Positions 52,478 to 60,363 of a DNA stretch of 64,000 bases are shown piece after piece. This DNA comes from Flavobacterium foetidum. Its GTDB lineage: Bacteria > Bacteroidota > Bacteroidia > Flavobacteriales > Flavobacteriaceae. The notes beneath the pieces were generated by a model. It did no database searches and was not told where the DNA came from. It was given only the letters and a program-made list of their open reading frames with translations. Location: contig NZ_SJTF01000014.1 of NCBI RefSeq assembly GCF_004634245.1, forward strand, positions 1 to 64,000, written 5' to 3'. The position numbers were made by a program, and so were the translations under genes. Within the stretch, counting starts at the first letter, position 1, and every line of letters starts with the position of its first letter.

Positions 52478-52494
52478 ACTGGTAGGTACTGGTA
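52478..52494. promoter_or_regulatory. Candidate GntR operator, direct repeat ACTGGTA
   Basis: ACTGGTA at 52478-52484 and 52488-52494, one helical turn apart, between the divergent GntR and galM genes. A TATTTTTG box (52516-52523, plus) follows for galM, so the repeat sits near its -33 region. Confidence 0.55.
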
Positions 52495-52547
52495 TGCAAA
52501 AATAAAGAATGTTTTTATTTTTGGATTTCATTATTGGTAAAAATAGC

Positions 52548-53600
52548 ATGGAAATAAAACACATATCACATTTTAAAGACTATCACAGTTGCAAATTATT
52601 TGGTTTAATGCCTGATAACGAAGAAATCTATTCATTTGAATTAGTGAATAAAAACGGAATGAAAGTCCAGCTTATTAATTATGGTGCAACGGTAACGTCT
52701 CTTCAAATTCCGCTTGATGGAAAACTGATAGATGTTGTTCTTGGTTTTGATAATCTGCAATCTTATTTGGAGTCTTACAACTTGCCAAGTGCTCCGTATT
52801 TTGGAACAACAGTAGGACGTTACGCCGGTCGTATTCATAAAGCCACTTTTAGTCTGAACGATAAAAAATTTCATCTTGACGGAAACAATAATGGCAATAC
52901 ACTTCACGGTGGAACAATGGGATTTGGAAGAAAAGCTTGGAGTGTGACCGATGCAAAAACTGGCGAAAATCCGTCTATTACTTTTGGTCTTTTGAGCGAA
53001 CATTTCGATGAAAATTTCCCTGGCGAAATGACGGTTTACTTAACTTATACTTTGACAGAAGAAAACGAATTAAAATTAGAATACAAAGCAACCTCTTCAG
53101 AAGATACGGTTATCAATTTAACGCATCACAGTTATTTTAATCTTGACGGACACGACGGCAATGTTTTAGAACAGCAGATGTTTATCAAATCTGATAAAAT
53201 GCTGGAAACGAATTCAGATAATATTCCAACAGGAGATTTTACCGATTTGACCGATCATGATTTTGATTTCAGAGCTCCTAAAAATTGTCCGTTCCCAATT
53301 GATAATTCTTTTGTAGTGAATTCTAAAACCGAAATTGTAGCACAATTGATCAGCTTAAAAAACAAACTGAGAATGAATGTTTTCACCGATCAGCCAAGTG
53401 TACATATATATGTAGGCGGCAATTGTTTCGGAAAATTAAAAGGAAAAGAAAACGTCGATTATAATGCACAAAGCGGTATTTGTTTTGAAACACAAAATTT
53501 TCCGGATGCACCCAATCAGGCACATTTTCCAAATGCTGTTTTGAAAAAAGGAGAACAATATGTTCAAAAAACAGTTTACAAATTTGAAAGTTTAGATTAA
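52548..53600 (+). CDS. galM: Aldose 1-epimerase (galactose mutarotase)
   Basis: A 350-aa cytoplasmic mutarotase without signal peptide. Seen: TVGRYAGRIHKATF, NTLHGGTMGFGRKAW, the catalytic His in LTHHSYFNLDG, and the catalytic Glu in SGICFETQNFPDAPNQ. ATG 52548 (MEIKHISHF) is chosen; the upstream in-frame start at 52509 would put the promoter box inside the gene. It precedes galK and galT on the same strand. Confidence 0.93.
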   Translation: MEIKHISHFKDYHSCKLFGLMPDNEEIYSFELVNKNGMKVQLINYGATVTSLQIPLDGKLIDVVLGFDNLQSYLESYNLPSAPYFGTTVGRYAGRIHKATFSLNDKKFHLDGNNNGNTLHGGTMGFGRKAWSVTDAKTGENPSITFGLLSEHFDENFPGEMTVYLTYTLTEENELKLEYKATSSEDTVINLTHHSYFNLDGHDGNVLEQQMFIKSDKMLETNSDNIPTGDFTDLTDHDFDFRAPKNCPFPIDNSFVVNSKTEIVAQLISLKNKLRMNVFTDQPSVHIYVGGNCFGKLKGKENVDYNAQSGICFETQNFPDAPNQAHFPNAVLKKGEQYVQKTVYKFESLD

Positions 53601-53654
53601 TATAATAACCGTTGGATGGGATAAAATAAAAATAGTTTCATCCAGCAAGTAAAA

Positions 53655-53760
53655 TCAAATTGAATCTGCTGAAATCTTTTAAAATCTGCGTGAAATACTT
53701 TTCCAGGATTTTTTCACGCAGATTTACACAGATTAAAGCTGATTTAGACAGATTTTTAAT
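53655..53760. repeat. Inverted repeats of the AATCTGC type before galK
   Basis: AATCTGCTGAAATC and AATCTGCGTGAAA on the left pair loosely with TTTCACGCAGATTTACACAG and CTGATTTAGACAGATT on the right. It belongs to the same kind of spacer repeat as 51381-51442 and 59250-59320. It may weaken galM to galK read-through. Confidence 0.55.
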
Positions 53761-53837
53761 TTAAGCTATAAATAGAAAAAATAATTTCACTCAACCCATT
53801 AATAAAATTCTAAAACCACAATACAACTAACTATATA

Positions 53838-54998
53838 ATGAATGATATTTTAATACAAAATACCGTTGCTTTTTTTGAGAAATCTTTTGGAGCTGCTCCT
53901 CAAAAAACTGTTCTTTCTCCGGGAAGAATCAATATTATCGGAGAACATATTGACTACAATGACGGTTATGTACTGCCAGCTGCGATTGACAAGGTTATCT
54001 GCTTCGCTTTCGCAAAAAACAATACCAAATCTTCTAAAGTTATCGCAATTGATTTGAATGAAGAGTTTGAAATCGATTTAACTCAAGAAGTGACATTGAG
54101 TGATGCTGTTTGGACAAATTATATTCGCGGTGTTATAAAACAACTTCAGGACAACGGATTTTCTTTTGAAGGTTTTAACTGTGTTTTCAGCAGCAATATT
54201 CCGGTTGGTTCTGGTTTATCGTCTTCTGCGGCTTTGGAATGCGGAATGATTTTTGGGATTGCGTCGCTTTTTGATCTGAAAATTGCTAAAAAGGACATTT
54301 CGTTGTTAGGACAAAAAGCCGAACATTGGGTGGGAATCAATTGCGGTATTATGGATCAGTTTTCGAGCGTTCACGGACTTGAAAACAAAGTAATCAAACT
54401 TGACTGCAACACGCTTGACTTTGAATATCATAATGCAGATTTCAAGGACTATTCACTGATTTTATTTGACTCAAACGTAAAACATTCACTTTTTACTTCA
54501 GAATACAATACCAGAAGAATCGAATGTGAAGAAGGTCTTGCTATCATAAAAAATCATTTTCCTGAAGTAAAAAGTTTCAGAGACGCTTCTGAAGAGCAAG
54601 TATTGAGCCTGAAAGATGCAATGAGCGAAAAAGTTTTCAGCCGAGTGCATTTTGTGGTAAAAGAAATAAATCGCGTTGTAAAAGCCTGCGAAGCATTAGA
54701 CAAAGGAAATATCGAACTTTTGGGCGAACTTCTTTTTGAAACCCATTACGGTCTTTCTAAAGAATATGAGGTAAGTTGCGAAGAGCTGGATATGCTTGTA
54801 GATACTGCAAAAGAAGACAATGCCATTGTTGGATCTCGTTTAATGGGAGGCGGTTTTGGTGGCTGTACGATAAATTTAGTGAAAAAAGGTCATGAAAATG
54901 AGGTAAAAAGTAAGTTTTCAAATCTTTATTTAAATACATTTGGCATCGAATTAAAATTCTACGATGTAAAAATCGCAAACGGAACAACATTACTTTAA
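53838..54998 (+). CDS. galK: Galactokinase
   Basis: A 386-aa GHMP kinase. The galactokinase signature is GRINIIGEHIDYNDGYVLPA (about residues 28-47). The ATP loop is NIPVGSGLSSSAALECG, and the C-terminal GHMP block is GSRLMGGGFGGCTINLV. It makes galactose-1-phosphate for galT, which starts 16 nt downstream. Confidence 0.97.
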   Translation: MNDILIQNTVAFFEKSFGAAPQKTVLSPGRINIIGEHIDYNDGYVLPAAIDKVICFAFAKNNTKSSKVIAIDLNEEFEIDLTQEVTLSDAVWTNYIRGVIKQLQDNGFSFEGFNCVFSSNIPVGSGLSSSAALECGMIFGIASLFDLKIAKKDISLLGQKAEHWVGINCGIMDQFSSVHGLENKVIKLDCNTLDFEYHNADFKDYSLILFDSNVKHSLFTSEYNTRRIECEEGLAIIKNHFPEVKSFRDASEEQVLSLKDAMSEKVFSRVHFVVKEINRVVKACEALDKGNIELLGELLFETHYGLSKEYEVSCEELDMLVDTAKEDNAIVGSRLMGGGFGGCTINLVKKGHENEVKSKFSNLYLNTFGIELKFYDVKIANGTTLL

Positions 54999-55014
54999 TA
55001 CCACCACAACTACA

Positions 55015-56076
55015 ATGAAAAATTTTGACATTAACGAAGATCCGCACAGACGCTTTAATCCATTATTGAACGAATGGGTTTTGGTATCGCCACATAGAGC
55101 AAAACGCCCTTGGCAAGGACAAAATGAAACTATTTCTGCAGAAGCATTGCCAAAATACGATCCGACTTGTTACTTATGTCCGGGAAATGTTCGCGCAAAC
55201 GGAGTAAATAATCCATCATACGACAGTAGTTTTGTTTTTGAAAATGATTTTGCCGCAATGAAACAAGACGAAATCATTTTTGAAGAAGATATCAAACATA
55301 CTTTTTTTAAAGCAAAACCAGAACAAGGAATTTCTAGAGTAGTCTGTTTTTCTCCAAGACATGATCTTACGCTTCCAGAAATGGAGCTTAAAGCAATTGA
55401 GACCATTATTAAAACCTGGCAGAAAGAATATACAGATCTTGGGAATATCAAATACATCAACCATGTTCAGATTTTCGAAAACAAAGGAAGCGTTATGGGC
55501 TGCAGCAACCCGCATCCGCACGGGCAGATTTGGGCGCAGTCATCATTGCCGACTCAAGTAGAGAAAACGCAGATGAGTCTGAAATCGTATTTCGATAAAA
55601 ACCAAACAACATTACTTGAAGATTATGTAAAAGCCGAATTAAAAGTAGGAACTCGTATCGTTATAGAAAATGATCATTTTGTGGCATTAGTTCCGTTTTG
55701 GGCAATCTGGCCTTACGAAACCATGATTGTCAGCAAAAGAGCAGTCAATAAAATTACCAGTTTTACAACAGAAGAAGTTACTGCCTTTGCACGAATATTA
55801 AAACAGTTAACCATTAAATACGACAACCTTTTCAGTACATCGTTTCCGTATTCATCAGGAATTCACCAGTCGCCTACAGATGGACTAGAACATCCTGAAT
55901 GGCATTTTCATATGCATTTTTATCCGCCTCTTCTTCGTTCAGCAACGGTAAAGAAATTTATGGTTGGTTATGAAATGCTTGGCGAATCACAACGCGACAT
56001 TACTCCAGAGAAAAGCGCAGAGATTTTAAGACAGCAACCAGAGATTCATTACAAAGACGCGGTCAATCTTGGTTAA
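55015..56076 (+). CDS. galT: Galactose-1-phosphate uridylyltransferase
   Basis: A 353-aa Leloir-pathway enzyme. The active-site His is in NPHPHGQIWAQ (HxHxQ, about residues 163-173). Zinc-side residues are in YLCPGNVRANG, and a second His set is in GLEHPEWHFHMHFYPPLLRS. It is tightly linked to galK. No galE lies in the window. Confidence 0.97.
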   Translation: MKNFDINEDPHRRFNPLLNEWVLVSPHRAKRPWQGQNETISAEALPKYDPTCYLCPGNVRANGVNNPSYDSSFVFENDFAAMKQDEIIFEEDIKHTFFKAKPEQGISRVVCFSPRHDLTLPEMELKAIETIIKTWQKEYTDLGNIKYINHVQIFENKGSVMGCSNPHPHGQIWAQSSLPTQVEKTQMSLKSYFDKNQTTLLEDYVKAELKVGTRIVIENDHFVALVPFWAIWPYETMIVSKRAVNKITSFTTEEVTAFARILKQLTIKYDNLFSTSFPYSSGIHQSPTDGLEHPEWHFHMHFYPPLLRSATVKKFMVGYEMLGESQRDITPEKSAEILRQQPEIHYKDAVNLG

Positions 56077-56130
56077 AAAATTATCTTTTTATAAAAGAAG
56101 CCTTAAAATTTAACAGAATTCACTGTTCAT

Positions 56131-56149
56131 AAATGTAAAAAACACATTT
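56131..56149. promoter_or_regulatory. AraR-type palindrome 7 (sugar symporter)
   Basis: AAATGTA-N5-CACATTT, upstream of the SSS gene and 30 bp before a TACATTTG box (56179-56186). It is the only member of the set outside the arabinan locus, and links this transporter to arabinose. Confidence 0.6.
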
Positions 56150-56178
56150 GTGTATAGTGTATTTATGAATTTTTATTT

Positions 56179-56186
56179 TACATTTG
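56179..56186 (+). promoter_or_regulatory. -7 box of the SSS transporter gene
   Basis: TACATTTG fits TANNTTTG. The best TTTG (56147-56150) is 28 nt upstream, farther than usual, so the -33 assignment is uncertain. Confidence 0.45.
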
Positions 56187-56334
56187 GCTCTTGTTCTTGT
56201 TTTATTAAAAAAATAACACAAATAAAACACATAATGCATTTTTAATAAGACAAAACAACATAAAAAATTATTTTTAAATCGAAACCTTAAAAACAAACAA
56301 ACACCTATACTAATTTTTTAAAATACTACTAACA

Positions 56335-58020
56335 ATGAACCAAAACCTCGCTTTCGCAGATTATGCGGTTTTTATAATTTATTTTATCGTAGTCTCGGTC
56401 TACGGTTATACCGTTTACCGCAAGCGTAAACAAGACGAACAAGATGCTAAAGCTTACTTTTTGGCCGAAGGAAACCTTACCTGGTGGGCAATTGGAGCCT
56501 CTTTAATTGCTTCTAACATTTCTGCAGAACAATTTATCGGAATGAGCGGTGAAGGTTTCTTTTTAGGAATCGCCGTAGCAGCTTACGAATGGCTTGCTGC
56601 TGTTGCTCTTATTATCGTTGCGGTATGGTTTATTCCTGTTTATCTTAAGAATAAGATTTACACGATGCCTCAATTCTTAAAAACGCGTTACAACGAATCT
56701 ACTGCCTTGATTATGGCGGTTTTCTGGTTGTTTTTATATGTTTTTGTAAACCTAACTTCAATTCTTTATCTAGGAGCTGTTGCGATTAACGGTCTTGCTG
56801 GAGGAGATTATCTTCACGCGATTATGCTTGGATTGGCGGTTTTTGCCTTGTTCATCTCTCTTGGTGGTATGAAAGTGGTGGCTTATACAGACGTTATTCA
56901 GGTTGCGGTTTTAATCATTGGAGGTTTGGTTACTTCATACATTGCATTAACAACTGTAGGACAGTATTTTGGAGTGGGCGAAAATGCTATTGCAGGTTTC
57001 AAAGTATTGATGAAAGAAGCTCCTGAGCATTTCAAAATGATCATCCCAAAACCAACCGCTACTTCTTCTCAATTAGAAATCGATAAATATTTGACTTTCC
57101 CTGGATTGTTATCTTATGCTGCAGGTATTTGGATCATCAACTTAAACTACTGGGGTTGCAACCAATACATTACACAAAGAGCATTGGGTGCCGATTTGCA
57201 AACTGCACGTACAGGAATTTTATTTGCTGGTTTATTAAAATTATTAATGCCGCTTATCGTAATGCTTCCTGGTATTGCCGCTTATGTTTTATACAAAGAC
57301 GGACATTTACCACAGCTAGTTGGAGGAAAAGACGGAGCTTATTCTGCTATTTTAACATTCCTTCCAACAGGATTAAAAGGACTTTCAGTTGCTGCCTTAA
57401 CCGCTGCAATAGTAGCATCTTTGGCTGGAAAAGTAAACAGTATTTCTACTATTTATACATTAGATATTCATAAAAAATACATTCAAAAAGAAGCTGGTGA
57501 AAAACAGCAAGTAAACATTGGTCGTTTTGCCGTTTTTGCCGCAATGCTTTTGGCAGTTTTATTTACTTGGAATGATGTTTTAGGAATTGGTGGTGTCGGT
57601 GGATTCACCTACATCCAAAAATATACAGGATTCATCAGCCCTGGGGTTTTTGCTATGTTCTTCTTAGGTATGTTCTGGAAAAGAACTACTGGGTCGGCAG
57701 CAATCGTGGGTGTAATCTTAGGATTTGTTTTATCTGTTTTATTCAACGAATATGCTCCTGCCTTGTTCGGAAACGACACACTTTTATACACAGCTTACCC
57801 TAACGGAAAAGGCGGATTCGAAATTCCGTTCCACATTTGTATGGGATTATCATTCTTCTTTACCATGTTGGTAATGATCTTAATGAGTTTCGCTGGTCCA
57901 AAAGTAAATCCTAAAGCTTTCGAAACTGAGCCAGGAATGTTTAAAGTAAAACCACAGACAACAGTATTAATCGTTATTACGATGTTAATCATTATAGCGC
58001 TTTACGTTAAGTTCTGGTAA
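56335..58020 (+). CDS. SSS-family sodium/sugar symporter
   Basis: A 561-aa inner-membrane protein with about 14 transmembrane segments. SSS marks: SLIASNISAEQFIGMSGEGF, the Na-site region SLGGMKVVAYTDVIQ and ALTAAIVASLAGKVNSISTI. These are typical of SGLT-type sugar transporters. It follows galT by 258 nt but has its own control region with an AraR-type palindrome. L-arabinose is therefore the favoured substrate, with galactose as the alternative. Confidence 0.93.
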   Translation: MNQNLAFADYAVFIIYFIVVSVYGYTVYRKRKQDEQDAKAYFLAEGNLTWWAIGASLIASNISAEQFIGMSGEGFFLGIAVAAYEWLAAVALIIVAVWFIPVYLKNKIYTMPQFLKTRYNESTALIMAVFWLFLYVFVNLTSILYLGAVAINGLAGGDYLHAIMLGLAVFALFISLGGMKVVAYTDVIQVAVLIIGGLVTSYIALTTVGQYFGVGENAIAGFKVLMKEAPEHFKMIIPKPTATSSQLEIDKYLTFPGLLSYAAGIWIINLNYWGCNQYITQRALGADLQTARTGILFAGLLKLLMPLIVMLPGIAAYVLYKDGHLPQLVGGKDGAYSAILTFLPTGLKGLSVAALTAAIVASLAGKVNSISTIYTLDIHKKYIQKEAGEKQQVNIGRFAVFAAMLLAVLFTWNDVLGIGGVGGFTYIQKYTGFISPGVFAMFFLGMFWKRTTGSAAIVGVILGFVLSVLFNEYAPALFGNDTLLYTAYPNGKGGFEIPFHICMGLSFFFTMLVMILMSFAGPKVNPKAFETEPGMFKVKPQTTVLIVITMLIIIALYVKFW

Positions 58021-58050
58021 TAAACTATCAGTTCTAATTCTCTCTTTTTG

Positions 58051-58086
58051 CAGCTGTTGTTTGTCATGAACAACAGCTGTAAATTT
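58051..58086 (+). terminator. Hairpin terminator after the SSS gene
   Basis: A perfect 11-bp stem CAGCTGTTGTT / AACAACAGCTG with a TGTCATG loop, then TAAATTTTT. It lies 30 nt after the stop. The T-tract is interrupted, so efficiency is uncertain. Confidence 0.75.
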
Positions 58087-58373
58087 TTAAAGAATATTCA
58101 TTGAATAATAAATATAGCCACAAATTAAAAGGATTAAAAAGATTAAAATTTCTGTAAGAGTAAAATGTTGCCACGACTCGAGCGATAGCGAATAGGCGAA
58201 GCAATTACACTAATTTCCACTAATTTATTTTTCATAGTTATTTTAAAATTGGCGTAATTCGTGTAATTCGTGGCAAAAAAAAAAAAACACATTGAAGAGA
58301 AAAAGCATCATATTAATCTTTTAATCTGTGGCAAAAAAAACAATCTGAATTTAAATTATAATATATAAATATC
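58087..58373. repeat. Spacer with dispersed repeats before the fucose-type cluster
   Basis: No gene is seen here. It contains repeat copy A (58168-58276) and AATTAAAAGGATTAAAAAGATT units. The immediate 50-nt leader of the SDR gene has TATAATATATAAATATC but no clear -33/-7 pair. Confidence 0.6.
58168..58276. repeat. Dispersed inverted repeat, copy A (interrupted)
   Basis: Arms GCCACGA...ATTACACTAATTTCCAC and GTGTAATTCGTGGC. Between GCCACGA (ends 58176) and ATTACAC (58204) it carries 27 extra bases starting CTCGAGCGATAGCG that copies B and C lack. Confidence 0.75.
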
Positions 58374-59153
58374 ATGCAGTTATCATTAACCCAAAAAATC
58401 ATTATCGTTACGGGAGGTGCAAAAGGAATCGGTTTAGGAATCGTTAAGGTTTTAGCCGAAGAAAATGCCATTCCGTTTATCGTTGGACGTAACGAAAATG
58501 ACAACATCAAAGCCGTAGAAGAATTAAAAGCCATTGGTAAAGAAGCGCACCAAGTTGCCGCCGATTTAACAAAACCTGAAGACTGCAAAAAAGCCGTTGA
58601 AGCCGTAATCGCAAAATTCGGAAGAATTGACGGATTGGTAAACAATGCCGGAGTTAATGACGGTGTTGGATTGGAAAACGGAAATTATGAAGATTTCGCC
58701 GATTCGCTTCATAAAAATTTAGTGCATTATTATTTAATGGCACAGCATGCTCTTCCTTACCTTAAAGAATCTAAAGGAGCTATTGTAAACATCGGTTCCA
58801 AAACTGCCGAAACCGGACAAGGCGGCACCTCAGCTTATGCTGCTTCAAACGGAGGAAGAAATGCTTTAACCAGAGAATGGGCAGTTGAATTGCTAAAATA
58901 CAGTATTCGTGTAAACGCTGTAATTGTAGCCGAATGTTACACGCCGCTTTACGAAACCTGGATCAATACTTTTGAAAACAAAGAAGAAAAACTGGCGGCA
59001 ATCACTAAAAATATTCCACTAGAAAACAGAATGACAACAGCAGAAGAAATCGCAAATATGGTCGTTTTCCTTCTTTCAGAAAAATCAAGCCATACAACTG
59101 GACAGATTATTTATGTTGATGGAGGCTATACTCATTTAGACAGATCTATTTAA
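58374..59153 (+). CDS. SDR oxidoreductase, probable L-fucose dehydrogenase
   Basis: A 259-aa Rossmann-fold SDR with no signal peptide. The cofactor loop is TGGAKGIGLG (13-22) and NNAG is at 90-93. The active-site Ser is S142 and Tyr is Y155. The usual Lys at Y+4 is N159 (AYAASNGG), read from codon AAC at 58848-58850. Related sugar dehydrogenases normally have YAASKG. Activity may be altered, or another residue may substitute. It is the first gene of the deoxysugar cluster; L-fucose to fuconolactone is inferred from the neighbours. Confidence 0.8.
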   Translation: MQLSLTQKIIIVTGGAKGIGLGIVKVLAEENAIPFIVGRNENDNIKAVEELKAIGKEAHQVAADLTKPEDCKKAVEAVIAKFGRIDGLVNNAGVNDGVGLENGNYEDFADSLHKNLVHYYLMAQHALPYLKESKGAIVNIGSKTAETGQGGTSAYAASNGGRNALTREWAVELLKYSIRVNAVIVAECYTPLYETWINTFENKEEKLAAITKNIPLENRMTTAEEIANMVVFLLSEKSSHTTGQIIYVDGGYTHLDRSI

Positions 59154-59161
59154 TTTTTTAG

Positions 59162-59242
59162 TTTGCCACGAATTACACTAATTTCCACTAATTTATATTT
59201 CCAAATAAAAAATTCGGGTTAATTCGTGTAATTCGTGGCAAA
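59162..59242. repeat. Dispersed inverted repeat, copy B
   Basis: A perfect 17-bp inverted repeat, TTTGCCACGAATTACAC (59162-59178) and its complement (59226-59242). Inner TAATTTCCACTAATTTAT is shared with copies A and C. It lies between the convergent SDR and AraC genes, next to a second repeat built on AGATTTAGCAGATCAGGCAG (59257-59283). Confidence 0.8.
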
Positions 59243-59323
59243 TTATTTATTTCTCACGCAGATTTAGCAGATCAGGCAGATTTCTATAAAAATCCTTTTA
59301 ATCCATATAATCTGTGGCTGAAA

Positions 59324-60193
59324 CTAATTAACCTTCGCATTATTTTTAAAATCAGTCGGCGTAATTGCTTTTACTTTTTTGAATAGTTTATTAAAATCAG
59401 ATGCCGTTTTATAACCACATTCATAAGCAATCTCAGACATGCTTTTATCCGTTTCCAACAACAATTTGCAGGCATTCGAAATTCGGATTTCGTGTAGATA
59501 ATCCACAAAATTTTTCTTTGTTTTTACTTTGAACATTCTACAGAAAGATGTCCGTGTCATATTAGCGACAGCAGCAATTTCTTCCAACGAAATATTCTTT
59601 TTATAATTTTTGTTGACATATTGAAAAACTTCGGAAAGACGATCTACTTTCGAATCTTTCTGCATCAAAGAATAAATTTCATCATTAATGTAAATCGTAT
59701 CCTGACTTTCAGAAAGAATAGACAAAATTTCAAAAAGTCCGACAATAACTTCAAAATCTTTTTTAGAAACTAATTTTTCCAGTTTTTTCGCAATCTGTTT
59801 ATTGGTTTTTCCGATAATCGAAATGCCCTTTCCAGCCTGAAAAAAAAGTTCGTTGATTTTCTGAGTTTCTTTTAATTCGTAGAAAGTGGGTCCGAAAATA
59901 TCTTTATGAAAATATACGACAATCGAATTGGCTTTTAACTCTTCAATTCCCTGATAATATTTTTCGTCATTCAGCCAAACGTGCGGAATATCAGAACCTA
60001 AAAAAACCATATCTCCCGGTTCAAACGGCATGACCGAATTTCCGATAATTCGTTTTCCGTAACTCTCTTTTACATAAACCAATTCCAGTTCCGGATGCGA
60101 ATGAAACGGCGCCTGAAAAAATGGCTCAATACGATTCAGCACCGAAACTTTGGTGTTAAGATAAGACGCTATTTTGGTTTGTTCCAATTTCAT
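59324..60193 (-). CDS. AraC-family regulator with cupin sensor
   Basis: A 289-aa protein with an N-terminal cupin (FHSHPELELVYVKESYGKRI, about residues 30-50) and a C-terminal AraC domain. Helices are ISLEEIAAVANMTRTSFCRMF (helix 1, split by one residue from the core) and SEIAYECGYKTASDFNKLF. It is divergent from the UxaA gene (170 nt between starts), so it probably controls this cluster in response to a sugar. Confidence 0.9.
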   Translation of the reverse strand: MKLEQTKIASYLNTKVSVLNRIEPFFQAPFHSHPELELVYVKESYGKRIIGNSVMPFEPGDMVFLGSDIPHVWLNDEKYYQGIEELKANSIVVYFHKDIFGPTFYELKETQKINELFFQAGKGISIIGKTNKQIAKKLEKLVSKKDFEVIVGLFEILSILSESQDTIYINDEIYSLMQKDSKVDRLSEVFQYVNKNYKKNISLEEIAAVANMTRTSFCRMFKVKTKKNFVDYLHEIRISNACKLLLETDKSMSEIAYECGYKTASDFNKLFKKVKAITPTDFKNNAKVN

Positions 60194-60363
60194 GCTGCAA
60201 AGGTAATTAAAGATTAGATACGGATAATATTAGACTATTGAGGAATGGGTAAAAAAACTAATTTTATTTTTCGTTAACTGCCCCAATTCTATACAAAATC
60301 AGAGGATTAAATTGTTATAAAACGAAAGCAGTGACATCAAAAAAAAGAAAAAACAACAACACA

